From assembly GCA_964351855.1 (NCBI GenBank), contig CAYGQD010000055.1:1-35005 (forward strand): DNA of 35,005 bases. Reading direction: 5' to 3'. Of the stretch, positions 25,689-34,900 are shown piece after piece. The position numbers were made by a program, and so were the translations under genes. Positions within the stretch are counted from its first letter, which is position 1. The number at the start of each line of letters is the position of its first letter. The stretch comes from JBCDHN01 sp964351855. Its GTDB lineage: Bacteria; Verrucomicrobiota; Verrucomicrobiia; Verrucomicrobiales; DEV007. The notes below the pieces were generated by a model that was not told where the DNA came from, searched no databases, and was given only the letters and a program-made list of their open reading frames with translations.

Positions 25689-26548
25689 TGGTCGCCAACC
25701 GAAGCCGGAGCAACCGCTTCCGCAAGCTGGAATCTGGCCAGTTCGCGATGCATTTTCAGACAATGCTCGTGCTGAAGCCGACCTGACAGAATGGTGCGCG
25801 ACTCATCAAAACAGCCATACTTCAGGATTTCGATTTCAACATGGCGGACGCCCCACTGCTTCATCGCGGAGCGGTTCGGACGATAGATGTCGATCGTATC
25901 CGTTCCCACCAACGCCCTTCCATAATCTTCAATCACGTAGATCGTCTTATCACCCAAAATCCGGAACACAGTTCCGACAGGAAATCGAGACCAGTCGGCG
26001 GCTGCCGAATTGTGACTTCGACTCGCCTTTAAGGTGGTGCCAATCGCATTTGAACGCCCGTATTCCTGATGATCAGCTTCCGTATGCGTGTAAGCTGTAG
26101 TCCGAACAACTCTCCGGGTGGTTCCGGAAACGGGCGTGAGATTCGAAGGAGGAGCCACCATCTCTTCCTGTCGAGAATTTCGCGTGGCGAAGCCCAAAAT
26201 TCTCGATTCCGAGATCCGCACGGCACTGATTCTGGTGACTTGGGCTGAGCGGCGCCTTCCAACAACAGGCTCCGGCTCCGGTCGCTGAAGCACCGGCTTT
26301 GGCGGAGTCTGTCTCGGCGCGGAATCTTGAAAATAGCGCTGATCCTGAATCATCTGGCCACGGGAGGATCCAGGCATGGAGCGACGGAAAAGATTTTTGA
26401 GCAGGCCGGGTCCCCGTTTGAAACGTTCCGAGCGCTCGAAATTCGAATTCGGTCCGTAACGTTCCATGCGAGAGTTTGCAGCTTGAACCTCTCCAATCGA
26501 GCACCACGCTAGGAGAACAAAAAGACCAGCTAGGTAGATGGTTTTCAT
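25685..26548 (-). CDS. Exported 3D-domain protein, possibly cell-wall related
   Basis: 287 residues from the ATG at 26548; a GTG three codons upstream (26557) is the alternative. A signal peptide (MKTIYLAGLFVLLAWCSIGEVQA) precedes an Arg/Pro-rich low-complexity region (about 25-140). A 3D domain (about 145-240) follows: RTTAYTHTEADHQEYGRSNA, SAAADWSRFPVGTVFRI, YVIEDYGRAL and TDTIDIYRPN, supplying the three conserved aspartates of the MltA/RpfB-type double-psi barrel. Such domains occur in lytic transglycosylases and related peptidoglycan proteins. The C-terminal 50 residues are unassigned. First gene of the minus-strand cluster, coupled by ATGA to the phosphatase gene. The 121 bp before it are AT-rich and probably hold the promoter. 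Confidence 0.8.
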   Translation of the reverse strand: MKTIYLAGLFVLLAWCSIGEVQAANSRMERYGPNSNFERSERFKRGPGLLKNLFRRSMPGSSRGQMIQDQRYFQDSAPRQTPPKPVLQRPEPEPVVGRRRSAQVTRISAVRISESRILGFATRNSRQEEMVAPPSNLTPVSGTTRRVVRTTAYTHTEADHQEYGRSNAIGTTLKASRSHNSAAADWSRFPVGTVFRILGDKTIYVIEDYGRALVGTDTIDIYRPNRSAMKQWGVRHVEIEILKYGCFDESRTILSGRLQHEHCLKMHRELARFQLAEAVAPASVGDQ

Positions 26549-26669
26549 GATTTTCACTAAACAACCATAAACTTCATACTTGTAAATGCATATGTATTTC
26601 TAATATTCATTAACCAAATATGCTTCGGCTGGTGATTCCTGATCCCTTTATCTTGACGGAGTCCGATTC
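26549..26669. promoter_or_regulatory. AT-rich divergent promoter region
   Basis: The gap between the 3D-domain gene (minus) and the glycosyltransferase gene (plus) is clearly richer in A and T than its surroundings, especially 26558-26622. It must carry the start signals of both genes. TTGTAA at 26580 with TAATAT at 26601 is a possible plus-strand pair but has only 15 bases of spacing, so no exact promoter is claimed. Confidence 0.4.
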
Positions 26670-27482
26670 ATGCTGGCAAAAGTTCGCACTCGCATGGTAT
26701 CGAATTCCCAGCTCGAGGTCATGGCTTTGGTCACTGCTTTTAACGAGGAAGCTACGATCGGAGAAATCCTGGACGTCCTCAAACGCTGTCCCTCGATTCA
26801 CCGAATTCAGGTCGTGGATGATGGTTCCACGGACGAGACTCGCTCCGAGGCGACGTCGCGAGGGGTGACTGTGATTTCTCTTCCGGTGCGAGTTCCTGTC
26901 GGTCAGGCCATCATGCACCACCTGACCGGGATCGAGAACGACTGCATTCTGCTGTGGTGCGATGCAGATCTCGTTGGGCTGGAACCAGACTATCTCGAAA
27001 CGCTGATCCGGCGATTTCGGGAAGAATCGGTGACCCAATCTCTCAGCTCACGCGGAGTCCCTCTGAATTGGCCCAAACCGTTGCGGGGTTGGCCCGTTCG
27101 CGAAATCTGGACCGCTCTCTTTGGGCCGATCTCCGGCGAACGAGTGATTCTTCGCTCTGACTTTGTCCAAGCGATCGATTTGGCCAGTCGGCTGAACTGG
27201 GCAGAAATGATGCGAGGATACGGAATTGTCCTTTTCCTGAACTGGTACAGTAATGCGTTTGGGAAAGGTTCCGTCATCACCTATTTCGACCAACTCAGAC
27301 AGCGGCAAAAATACGAAAAATGGGGAAAGCGGTCATCTCGTGAAATGATCCTGCAATGGATTCAATTTGGGCGCGTTTGGCTCAAGATCCGACTTCATAC
27401 TCGTAAGATTCGCGATTCGAGAAAATCGATCATCGACCAAGAAGCGTTGGGAACCCAAGCACCGAGTGAAGGAGCCTCATAA
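26670..27482 (+). CDS. Family 2 glycosyltransferase
   Basis: 270 residues, a GT-A fold enzyme. Near the N-terminus it shows VTAFNEEATIGEILD, the nucleotide-binding VVDDGSTDET (48-57) and the metal-binding DAD (98-100, in LLWCDADL). This resembles the dolichol-phosphate-mannose-synthase branch of GT2, which adds a sugar to a lipid or saccharide from a nucleotide sugar. I see no membrane segment, so it is probably cytoplasmic or peripheral. Acceptor and donor are unknown. ACGGAG about 9 bases before the ATG at 26670 supports this start; 26694 is an alternative. Convergent with the 82-residue gene, 6 bp apart. Confidence 0.88.
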   Translation: MLAKVRTRMVSNSQLEVMALVTAFNEEATIGEILDVLKRCPSIHRIQVVDDGSTDETRSEATSRGVTVISLPVRVPVGQAIMHHLTGIENDCILLWCDADLVGLEPDYLETLIRRFREESVTQSLSSRGVPLNWPKPLRGWPVREIWTALFGPISGERVILRSDFVQAIDLASRLNWAEMMRGYGIVLFLNWYSNAFGKGSVITYFDQLRQRQKYEKWGKRSSREMILQWIQFGRVWLKIRLHTRKIRDSRKSIIDQEALGTQAPSEGAS

Positions 27483-27488
27483 CTCGAG

Positions 27489-27737
27489 CTACTTGTAGTC
27501 GCTTCCGGAAAGAAACTGGATCCCGCGAAGGCGGTCGGGCCGAGTCTGGATCCATTTCTCACGATGTTGAATGACCCAGTCAATCAACGCCGCATCGAAC
27601 CCGACATCATCACCGGCGTTTTCGCTGAGGTACCACTTATGCTTCATGACCTCATCACGCTCCGCCAAAAACTCTCGGTAAAACATGGGCAGGGAACTGG
27701 AAGTCACTTCTGAAAGAGGGGGGCTTTGATTCATCAA
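27489..27737 (-). CDS. Uncharacterised small protein (82 residues)
   Basis: A soluble, charged protein with no signal or membrane segment. The core reads MFYREFLAERDEVMKHKWYL then SENAGDDVGFDAALIDWVIQ. The KWYLSE-x-AG-x-DVG pattern reminds me of the C-terminal part of DUF4032 proteins and of small stand-alone relatives; this is from memory and not checked. The strong, coherent motif suggests a real conserved gene and not a chance frame. It begins MMNQSPPL, with a second in-frame ATG directly after the first. It ends TAG, 6 bp from the stop of the convergent glycosyltransferase gene, and lies 116 bp after the DUF2314-like gene. Confidence 0.65.
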   Translation of the reverse strand: MMNQSPPLSEVTSSSLPMFYREFLAERDEVMKHKWYLSENAGDDVGFDAALIDWVIQHREKWIQTRPDRLRGIQFLSGSDYK

Positions 27738-27853
27738 GGAAAAGACAATTTCGCAAGTTTAGAGGGGCACTAACTCGCCTAAAAACAATCCACTGAAGAT
27801 GATTGGTCTTGTTAAGATCAATTGTGACAAAATTGTCCAGGTTGCAAGCTGAT

Positions 27854-28351
27854 TCAGTCAAAAGGAAAGGGAAACAACTGATCGAATTCAGCCCGTTCCT
27901 CATCCAACATTCGACTCCGTTCAACTCGGATGACGTAGGCTCCCACGATCTTTCCTTCGCTGAAATACTGCCAGTCAATGACCTGGTTGAGGGAGAAATG
28001 AACTTCCTCTAAGGCTACGACTTCCGTCAAATCCATCGGGGATTCATTGATGATGCCGCTATAGCCCTTTTCTTCAACCTGCACGCCGTTGACCCAGAGG
28101 TCTTCACTCTTGGAACCCTCAGGGATTCTTATTTTGACGAGGAATGCGGTTCCCTCCGTGTCCGGATCATGAGAAAGGGTCACGAATTCTTCAAACGTAT
28201 CCCGAGCCTGTTCCATCGCCGCATTGATTTCGGCATCCTCCGAACTAATTGGCTCTATTTCGGGAATGGTTGGAGGCTCTTCACGAGAACAGCCGGTCAG
28301 AAAAATGACCAAAAACACACTAAATGGGAGCCAGGGGAACATGCTGGGCAT
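27854..28351 (-). CDS. DUF2314-like lipoprotein
   Basis: 165 residues from the ATG at 28351. A TTG at 28378 overlapping the upstream stop (TTGA) and an ATG at 28342 are alternatives. The N-terminus is a lipoprotein signal: hydrophobic FPWLPFSVFLVIF, then the lipobox LTGC, so the mature protein is anchored by a lipidated Cys. The mature part contains AFLVKIRIPEGSKSEDLWVN, GVQVEEKGYSGIINESPMDL and VIDWQYFSEGKIVGAYVIRV, matching the DUF2314 (YegJ-type) domain by its W-V-N, G-x-I-N and DW-x-Y blocks. Function is unknown in the family. It lies directly downstream of the HEPN/DUF4145-like gene, so they form a likely two-gene unit. Confidence 0.75.
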   Translation of the reverse strand: MPSMFPWLPFSVFLVIFLTGCSREEPPTIPEIEPISSEDAEINAAMEQARDTFEEFVTLSHDPDTEGTAFLVKIRIPEGSKSEDLWVNGVQVEEKGYSGIINESPMDLTEVVALEEVHFSLNQVIDWQYFSEGKIVGAYVIRVERSRMLDEERAEFDQLFPFPFD

Positions 28352-28374
28352 GCTCGCCGAATCCTGCCCGATGC

Positions 28375-29016
28375 TCAAGGCTGAAATTCAGCGGACTGAT
28401 CCGTAAAAGGGTGAGCAAAGCGTTCACTTGCTTTCGCCTCTGGCTTGGGATGAAACTCGTCGTCATCCACCTTGCCGGCATCTTCGAACGCGGGGACGGT
28501 GGGGCTGCTCAGTCCTTCTTCCTCTTTGGGTTCTTCTTCTTGAGCCACTGCGGTGAGTTGCTTCAACTGATGGATCCGCAGGCGGAATACATAAAGGTAG
28601 CTGATAAAGCACTCGATGAGATCGAGGGTGATTTCAGCGATGTGCTGATTGCTTTCCCGCTCCAGATCGAAATGAGCTCCCAAACCTTGGCCGTCTTTGA
28701 GGGACGCGGCCAGGTCCATGAGCGGCTGGTCGGTATTGATCGCCTTGATCAATTTCTCAACCAACTGGGCTAGATTCCCGTTCTGTTCGTTGAAGGAAAG
28801 CTCGCTTCGCGCAATGTTTTCCAGAACCTTGCCACACAGAGCGACGGAGGCATCCCAACTTCCACCATTAAAGGCTTGGATCGACGCATTGTACGCTCGC
28901 ATGATCTTATGCGATTCATCCAAAATCCGTCGATCACCATTGAAACAACTCTGACGTTTCGAATTGGAGGGAAGTGCGCCTGGTTGAGGGGTCGAAAAGA
29001 TGGCTTGCTTGTCCAT
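28375..29016 (-). CDS. HEPN/DUF4145-like helical protein
   Basis: 213 residues from the ATG at 29016; a TTG at 29028 is the upstream alternative. A helical domain (about 35-150) includes SWDASVALCGKVLENIARSE, NGNLAQLVEKLIKA and GAHFDLERESNQHIAEITLD, then a hydrophobic helix (LIECFISYLYVF). The arrangement resembles DUF4145 (HEPN-like) domains: an early A-x-x-LCGKVLE helix, then a short G-AH motif. The C-terminal 55 residues are acidic, Pro/Glu-rich and likely disordered. HEPN relatives are often RNases or nucleic-acid-linked regulators, but no R-x4-6-H catalytic motif is obvious. The small palindromes upstream may regulate it. Same-strand sulfatase lies upstream. Confidence 0.65.
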   Translation of the reverse strand: MDKQAIFSTPQPGALPSNSKRQSCFNGDRRILDESHKIMRAYNASIQAFNGGSWDASVALCGKVLENIARSELSFNEQNGNLAQLVEKLIKAINTDQPLMDLAASLKDGQGLGAHFDLERESNQHIAEITLDLIECFISYLYVFRLRIHQLKQLTAVAQEEEPKEEEGLSSPTVPAFEDAGKVDDDEFHPKPEAKASERFAHPFTDQSAEFQP

Positions 29017-29027
29017 TACCCACCACA

Positions 29028-29075
29028 ATTATGATCCTGCTAGGATTAGCAAGTTAACTTTCCAAATTTTTTGGA
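29028..29075 (-). promoter_or_regulatory. Palindrome cluster and possible promoter before the HEPN-like gene
   Basis: Three inverted repeats abut one another: TGCTA-GGAT-TAGCA (29038-29051), AAGTTAACTT (29051-29060) and TCCAAA-TTT-TTTGGA (29061-29075). On the minus strand, TTAACT at 29052-29057 and CATAAT at 29028-29033 are 18 bases apart, a possible -35/-10 pair with the first palindrome between them, like an operator. The third repeat may instead end the sulfatase transcript. This reading is tentative. Confidence 0.3.
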
Positions 29076-29079
29076 TGCC

Positions 29080-30489
29080 TTAATGAAGTTGGGGGTAAAC
29101 CGCATCCAGCTTCAGCTCATCTTCCATTTCGGCTTGTAGCGTTAACAGTCTGGAGAAGAGACGTTTAACGATTGGAAGGTTCTCTGGATCCTCGGCCAAA
29201 TCAGTCGTTTCATGGGGATCTTTTTTCAGGTCAAAAAGAAGCGCCACCGGCACCTTCGGATACAAAACCAGCTTCCAATCGCCCTCGATCACGGCGCGTT
29301 GACCGTCCAAATAGGCTCCATAAACGGCTTCATATCCCTTCGCCTTACCTTCTAACACCGGCATCAAGCTCCTGAATTCGACATCCTCCGGCTTCTCGAT
29401 TCCGGCCAAATCCAGCGTCGTTGCCATGATGTCCTGGAGGTAAACGCGCTCATCGTTCCTGGCTCCTTTACTAACACCAGGTCCTTTCACAATCAGAGGG
29501 ACGCGGAGGCTGTGATCAAACATGTTTTGTTTCCCCATCAGGCCATGCTGCCCAACGGCCAATCCATGGTCTGCGCTGAAGAATACATAGGTGTCATCCA
29601 CTTTACCGCTCGCCTCCAAACCGTCGAGGATTCGCCCAATCTCTCGATCCATGTGCGTGATGATCGCATAGTATTCCTGGCGATTCACCTTCACGGCGTT
29701 CTCGGTCCGAGGAAAGGGAGCCAACTTTTCGTCCCGAAGACCGCGACCGGATTTCATCGCTTCATTGAAAGGATACTCCGGCACAAAGTTGACCGGCATC
29801 GCGATTTTACTGAGCGGGTAGCGATCGACAAAGGACTTCGGGCTTTGCCTCGGGTCATGCGGCGCGTTGAAGGCCACATACATGAAGAAGGGCGCATCGA
29901 TTCCTGCCGCGACGTTCAGGTAATCGGTCGCATCATCGGCTACAATCTCGCTCCAGTGCGTTCCATCTTCCCAGAAACCGCCAAATTTGGGGTCGTAAGG
30001 ACTCCAGGGATCCGGTTGGCCGTCGATCGGGCGATTGTAACCTTCTTGGGTTTGTTTCGGCATGCCGGGTCGAACATGGCGGCTGATGTCGAAAATCTTT
30101 TCCGTGCTCGCTTTCACGTGCCATTTCCCGGTGAAATAGGTATCGTATCCCGCGCTCCCCAGCCGCTGGCTCCACATCTGGCCGTCGTTCTGCATCTGAT
30201 TCAAGTTCGCCCGATTCGCTCGCCAGATAAACCTCCCGGTGTTCAACATCGTGCGACTCGCCACACAAACGGCCCCCGACCAGCTTCCCATATTGTAGGT
30301 GTGGGTGAAGGTCGTTCCGTCTTTGACCAGACGATCCAGATGGGGAGTTTCGATCTCCTCATTCCCCAGCTCTCGGATCGTGTCGTAACACTGATCGTCT
30401 GCAAAGATGAAGAGGAAGTTCGGTTGATCAGCAAACGCGCCGGAAATGGCCAGGCTGAGCGAACAAAGAGCAACGCAAAGGGGTTTCAT
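29080..30489 (-). CDS. Exported formylglycine-dependent sulfatase
   Basis: 469 residues from the ATG at 30489, which begins a good signal peptide (MKPLCVALCSLSLAISGAFA). The frame runs up to 30597, with ATG at 30519 as an alternative. Family S1 sulfatase features are FIFADDQCYDTIRELG (metal Asp31-Asp32), the active-site CVASR (75-79), where Cys75 becomes formylglycine, and a C-terminal metal site FFSADHGLAVGQHGLMGK. The third position of the signature is Ala, not Pro; both are accepted by maturation enzymes. It hydrolyses sulfate esters outside the cytoplasm, probably on a sulfated glycan; the exact substrate is unknown. No maturase gene is in the window. Divergent from the adaptor gene across 170 bp. 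Confidence 0.93.
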   Translation of the reverse strand: MKPLCVALCSLSLAISGAFADQPNFLFIFADDQCYDTIRELGNEEIETPHLDRLVKDGTTFTHTYNMGSWSGAVCVASRTMLNTGRFIWRANRANLNQMQNDGQMWSQRLGSAGYDTYFTGKWHVKASTEKIFDISRHVRPGMPKQTQEGYNRPIDGQPDPWSPYDPKFGGFWEDGTHWSEIVADDATDYLNVAAGIDAPFFMYVAFNAPHDPRQSPKSFVDRYPLSKIAMPVNFVPEYPFNEAMKSGRGLRDEKLAPFPRTENAVKVNRQEYYAIITHMDREIGRILDGLEASGKVDDTYVFFSADHGLAVGQHGLMGKQNMFDHSLRVPLIVKGPGVSKGARNDERVYLQDIMATTLDLAGIEKPEDVEFRSLMPVLEGKAKGYEAVYGAYLDGQRAVIEGDWKLVLYPKVPVALLFDLKKDPHETTDLAEDPENLPIVKRLFSRLLTLQAEMEDELKLDAVYPQLH

Positions 30490-30659
30490 CCCGGAACCAA
30501 GAATAGGAAGTGACGCCATGCAAACGCTGGAAGGAGATCCGTGGAAAAAGGCGATCGATTTTCCGTAACGGCGTCTAACCCTCCAGCGTCTCTTCAACGA
30601 GGCTCCACGATGTTTTCCGTTCGACGCCGCCTTTCGCCCCAGTTAGACTGCCCTTCTTT

Positions 30660-31895
30660 ATGAGCCACGCCAGAGCCCTCATCCTTCGTTACTGCATCGC
30701 TGTCGTCATTTTTGGTTTGGGCATTGGTTATTACAGCTACTTGGTTCGAACGGGTCCGGAACCCGAGCAACGCCCGGCGATTCGCAGCTATCCGGTGGTG
30801 GAGCTGATGGAACTCCAACCCTCCACCTACCAGGTAAAACTCCCTTCTCAAGGGATCATTCAGCCGAGAACCCAAACTGACCTCTCCGCCGAGGTTTCCG
30901 GCAAGGTTTCCCGAATTTCTCCTCAGTTCCTCAATGGGGCCGCGTTTGAGAAAGGCGAGGTTCTGGTCCAACTGGACGCGCGAAACTATGAAACCGCTTT
31001 GGCGCGGGCCGAAGCCGAGTTGATTCGCGCCCAGACCGCTGTCACGCTGGCCGAAGCGGCAACAGAGAAAGCGGGCCAGGATTGGAAACGCCTTGGATTG
31101 CGAGGCTCGCCTACCGACCTCAATCTGAAAATCCCCCAGCTTCGCGAGGCCGAAGCCGATTTCAAAGCGGCGGAAGCCAATGTCGCCGAAGCTCAACTCA
31201 ACGTCGAGCGTTGCACGATCGTGGCCCCCTACTCAGGAAGAGTCGTTTCCCAAATCGTCAATGTGGGCCAATTCGTCACCACGGGAACCATGCTTGGCCA
31301 AATCTACTCGTCAGAGGTGTTCGAAGTGCGCCTTCCGCTTCGCAATGACCAACTCGCCTTCTTAAACCTGGAGCGAAGTGACGGTCGGAATCCGGCGGTG
31401 GCTCTATTTGGCGAAAGCGGTTCCGATTCTCCCCGACCAGCTTGGATCGAGCGAACCGAGGCTGCGGTTGATTCCCGCAGTCGGCAACTGTTCGTCATTG
31501 CCGCCGTGGACAACTCGATCGAGGGCTCGATTCCGCTGCCAAGCGGCACCTTCGTCCAAGCCCAGATCGAAGGTGAATTGCTCGAAGACGTCTACGTGAT
31601 TCCAAGATCGGCGATTCGAGGTGGGGACACCATTCTCCGAGTCACCCCTGAAGAAAAGGTCGCCTTCGAGATCTTGGATGTAATTTACGATGGTGATGCC
31701 GAAATGCTGATTGCGCGGGTCAATGAAACGGTGAAACCCGGCACCAAAATCTCCCTCACGCCCCTCCCTTTCGTTCATGACGGAGATCGCATCACGATCA
31801 AAGGCGAGCAAAGCAATCGTCCGGAACAACGGAATCAGCCAGGCCGCCCTCCTCTCGCTCAAGGGCCAGAGAAACCGGTGGGGCCGGAAACCTAG
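30660..31895 (+). CDS. RND-type periplasmic adaptor (HlyD/membrane-fusion family)
   Basis: 411 residues. An N-terminal membrane segment (about 8-28, LRYCIAVVIFGLGIGYYSYL) anchors the protein on the inner membrane. A lipoyl half (PRTQTDLSAEVSGKVSRISP) is followed by a coiled-coil hairpin (about 108-178) and the second half-motif (CTIVAPYSGRVVSQIVNVGQ). A beta-barrel region and a C-terminal membrane-proximal domain complete the MFP layout. Such adaptors join an RND, ABC or MFS pump to an outer-membrane channel. No pump or channel gene lies next to it: the next gene is the hydantoinase/oxoprolinase 45 bp downstream. ATG at 30660 has no clear Shine-Dalgarno. Stop is TAG. Confidence 0.88.
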   Translation: MSHARALILRYCIAVVIFGLGIGYYSYLVRTGPEPEQRPAIRSYPVVELMELQPSTYQVKLPSQGIIQPRTQTDLSAEVSGKVSRISPQFLNGAAFEKGEVLVQLDARNYETALARAEAELIRAQTAVTLAEAATEKAGQDWKRLGLRGSPTDLNLKIPQLREAEADFKAAEANVAEAQLNVERCTIVAPYSGRVVSQIVNVGQFVTTGTMLGQIYSSEVFEVRLPLRNDQLAFLNLERSDGRNPAVALFGESGSDSPRPAWIERTEAAVDSRSRQLFVIAAVDNSIEGSIPLPSGTFVQAQIEGELLEDVYVIPRSAIRGGDTILRVTPEEKVAFEILDVIYDGDAEMLIARVNETVKPGTKISLTPLPFVHDGDRITIKGEQSNRPEQRNQPGRPPLAQGPEKPVGPET

Positions 31896-31940
31896 AAACG
31901 TCCGGTTGAGACGGGACGAGAATTCGGTTAGAAATCGTTC

Positions 31941-34900
31941 GTGGATTCCTGGCGTATTTGCATCGATACCGGCGGCACGTTTACCGATTGCTGGGCGATT
32001 CCGCCTGGCGAAAACGTCCCGAACTTGGTCAAGGTGCTTTCCTCGGGCCGACTGCGCGTCAAAATGGTCGGCGATTCACGCGTCGGGATCCCTTGGGACG
32101 TTCCCCAGCAGTTTTTTACCGGTTGGAACGTCGCGGCCAACGGCCAATCCGCTACAGTTCTCGCCAGCGATTCCGAGGGTAGGTCGATTCACCGGCTTCA
32201 ACTTTCCCAGCCATTTTCGGGGAAACCTCCCGAGGAAATCGATCTTTTCACCGGTGAAGAAGCCCCCGTGGTCGGTGCCAGACTTCTGACCGGCACGCAA
32301 CTGGGTGATCCGTTCCCGGAATTGGACCTACGCTTGGCGACCACTCGCGGAACCAACGCGCTCCTCGAAGCAAAAGGGGCCCCGACCGCGTTTTTCGTGA
32401 CGGAAGGATTTGCGGATTTGTTGGCGATTCGTGACCAACGCCGTCCTGACCTTTTCGCCCTTGAGCACCAGAAAACACCGCCGCTGTATCAGGCGGTGGT
32501 CGAAGTGCCCGAGCGCCTCGATCGCCATGGCGACGTCCTGAATGCGTTGCAGCTGGGACCCGAGTTTCACGCCGCCGTTCGGGAATTGCTGGATCGCGGA
32601 ATCCGCGTGGCGGCCATCGCCCTGATGCACAGCTATCTCAATCCGGAGAACGAACTGGCCCTGGCGCAGGTTCTCCGGGAAGCGGGGTTCGAGCACGTGA
32701 GTCTTTCCAGTGATCTCGCCCCGTTGATCAAGCTGTTGCCACGAGCCGAGACCGCCGTCGTCGATGCTTATCTCACACCGGTGATGCAGCAGTTTCTCGA
32801 TCGCGTTTCTACGGTGACCGAAGATCTTTGGGTGATGACGAGTTCCGGCGGGTTGGAATCGCGAACCGTCTTTCGAGCCAAGGACAGCCTGTTCAGCGGT
32901 CCCGCCGGTGGTGTGGTCGGCGCGGCCGCCAGTGGCAAATCCTGTGGGTTTGATCGCCTCATCACTTTCGACATGGGAGGAACGAGCACGGACGTCGCCC
33001 GCATTGACGGCGACGTTGCCTATCAGTTTCAGCAAACGGTCGGCGCCGCGACTCTTCTGTCCCCTTCCCTCCGCATCGAAACCGTAGCGGCCGGCGGAGG
33101 CTCCATTTGCCAGTGGAAGAATCACGGTTTGCGAGTGGGTCCGGAAAGCGCCGGCGCGGATCCCGGTCCGGCTTGTTACGGGCGAGGTGGGCCGCTCACG
33201 ATTACGGATGTGAATCTTCTGCTCGGACGAATCGATCCCACCAACTTTGGCATTCCTCTCACGGAGGAGAACATCGCGCAATCGCGCCGAGCTTTACGGG
33301 GGCTGATGGAACCCATGGGGCCTGGATTTGAGGAAACCGACGTTCTCGAAGGGCTCTTGCGGATCGCCGTGGAGCAAATGGCGGATAGCATTCGGCGGAT
33401 TTCGATTCGGGAAGGGGCCGACCCCAAGGACTACGCCCTGTTGGCCTTTGGCGGAGCGGGGCCTCTCCACGCTTGTGACATCGCCGCGCAGTTGGGGATG
33501 ACGACGATTCTGATTCCGGCTGAAGCGGGCGTGTTGAGCGCGTTCGGGCTTCATCATGCTCTGATCGAACGCTTTGCCGAACGTCAAATCCTCCGCCCCC
33601 TCGACGACTGCGTGGATTTGGAAACTTGGCTGGATGAATTGCGCGATGAAGCGGCGAGCCAATTAGGAGAGCAGGCCTCGATTCGCCGCCGCATCGCTGA
33701 ATTGCGGATTCTCGGGCAGGATTCGACCTTGGATTTGGAGATTGGAGAGCTCGCGAGGCTCGATGCCGACTTTCGTGAGAAATACCAAAGCGTTTTTGGC
33801 TACGAACCGGATGGCGATCAGAAGATCGAATTGGTCAGCCTTAGGGTCATTATTTCCAGCCCGGCTCATCGCGACGAAACGACCACACCATCTCCAGCAT
33901 CCAGCCCATCCGCAGCCAACGGCACCTTCATCGATCGGGCTAGTCTCCAGCCGGGTGACGAAATTTCTGGCCCGAAGATCATCCAGGATCCCTTCAGCAC
34001 GCTCTATCTAAAACCGGGCTGGAAAGCGCACGTCCATCCAACTGGAACCATCATCACAACGCTGGAATCACCGGAGGAAACGACTAGCTTCTCCACCGAG
34101 CCATCCGCTCTTTCGGCCAGCCCGATTTCCCGCGAACTGTTTCGCCACCGTTTCCAGAATATGGTCAATGAGATGGGCGCGATGCTCCAGCGCTCGGCGA
34201 TTTCGACGAACGTGAAGGAACGGATGGATTTTTCCTGCGCCTTGCTCGACGCGAATGGTCAGCTGGTCGCCAATGCACCGCACATTCCGGTGCACTTGGG
34301 AGCCTTGGGACTTTGTGTGAGAAAGGTCACCGAGGCGCATCCTCTGAACCCGGGCGACATGATCGTGACGAATCATCCGGGGTTCGGCGGCTCTCATTTG
34401 CCCGATGTCACCGTCATTTCGCCCCTGTTCGGCGTCGAGCCGGGCGGCAACACGCTGCGACGAATCGGCTACGTTGCGAATCGGGCTCACCACGCGGAAA
34501 TCGGAGGAATTCGCCCCGGTTCGATGCCGCCGAACGCGAAAAACCTCGCCGAAGAAGGCGTGGTAATTCCACCGACCTTCCTCTTCGAAGCAAACCAAGA
34601 ACAGTTTCCCCGGCTCTGGAAAATTCTGACGAGTGGTGCCTATCCGACGCGGAATCTCCACGATAATCTGGCTGACCTCCAGGCTCAGGCGGCGGCCAAT
34701 GTGCGTGGGGTCGCCGCGATGACCGCACTGAGCCGGGAATTCGGAATCGATGTCATCCTCGAGCATCTCGAAGCGCTCGCGGATCAATCCCAACGCAGCT
34801 TTCGCCATACGCTGCAATCGCGACCGCTCGCCTGTGAGAGCGCTGAAGAACGACTCGACGATGGCACCGTGATTCGAGTTTCCGCCCAGCGCGAGGGAGA

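Noticed and set aside
29512..30513. 333-codon open frame on the plus strand
   Set aside because: It is antisense to the sulfatase, which has all family motifs. It is a codon-bias shadow.
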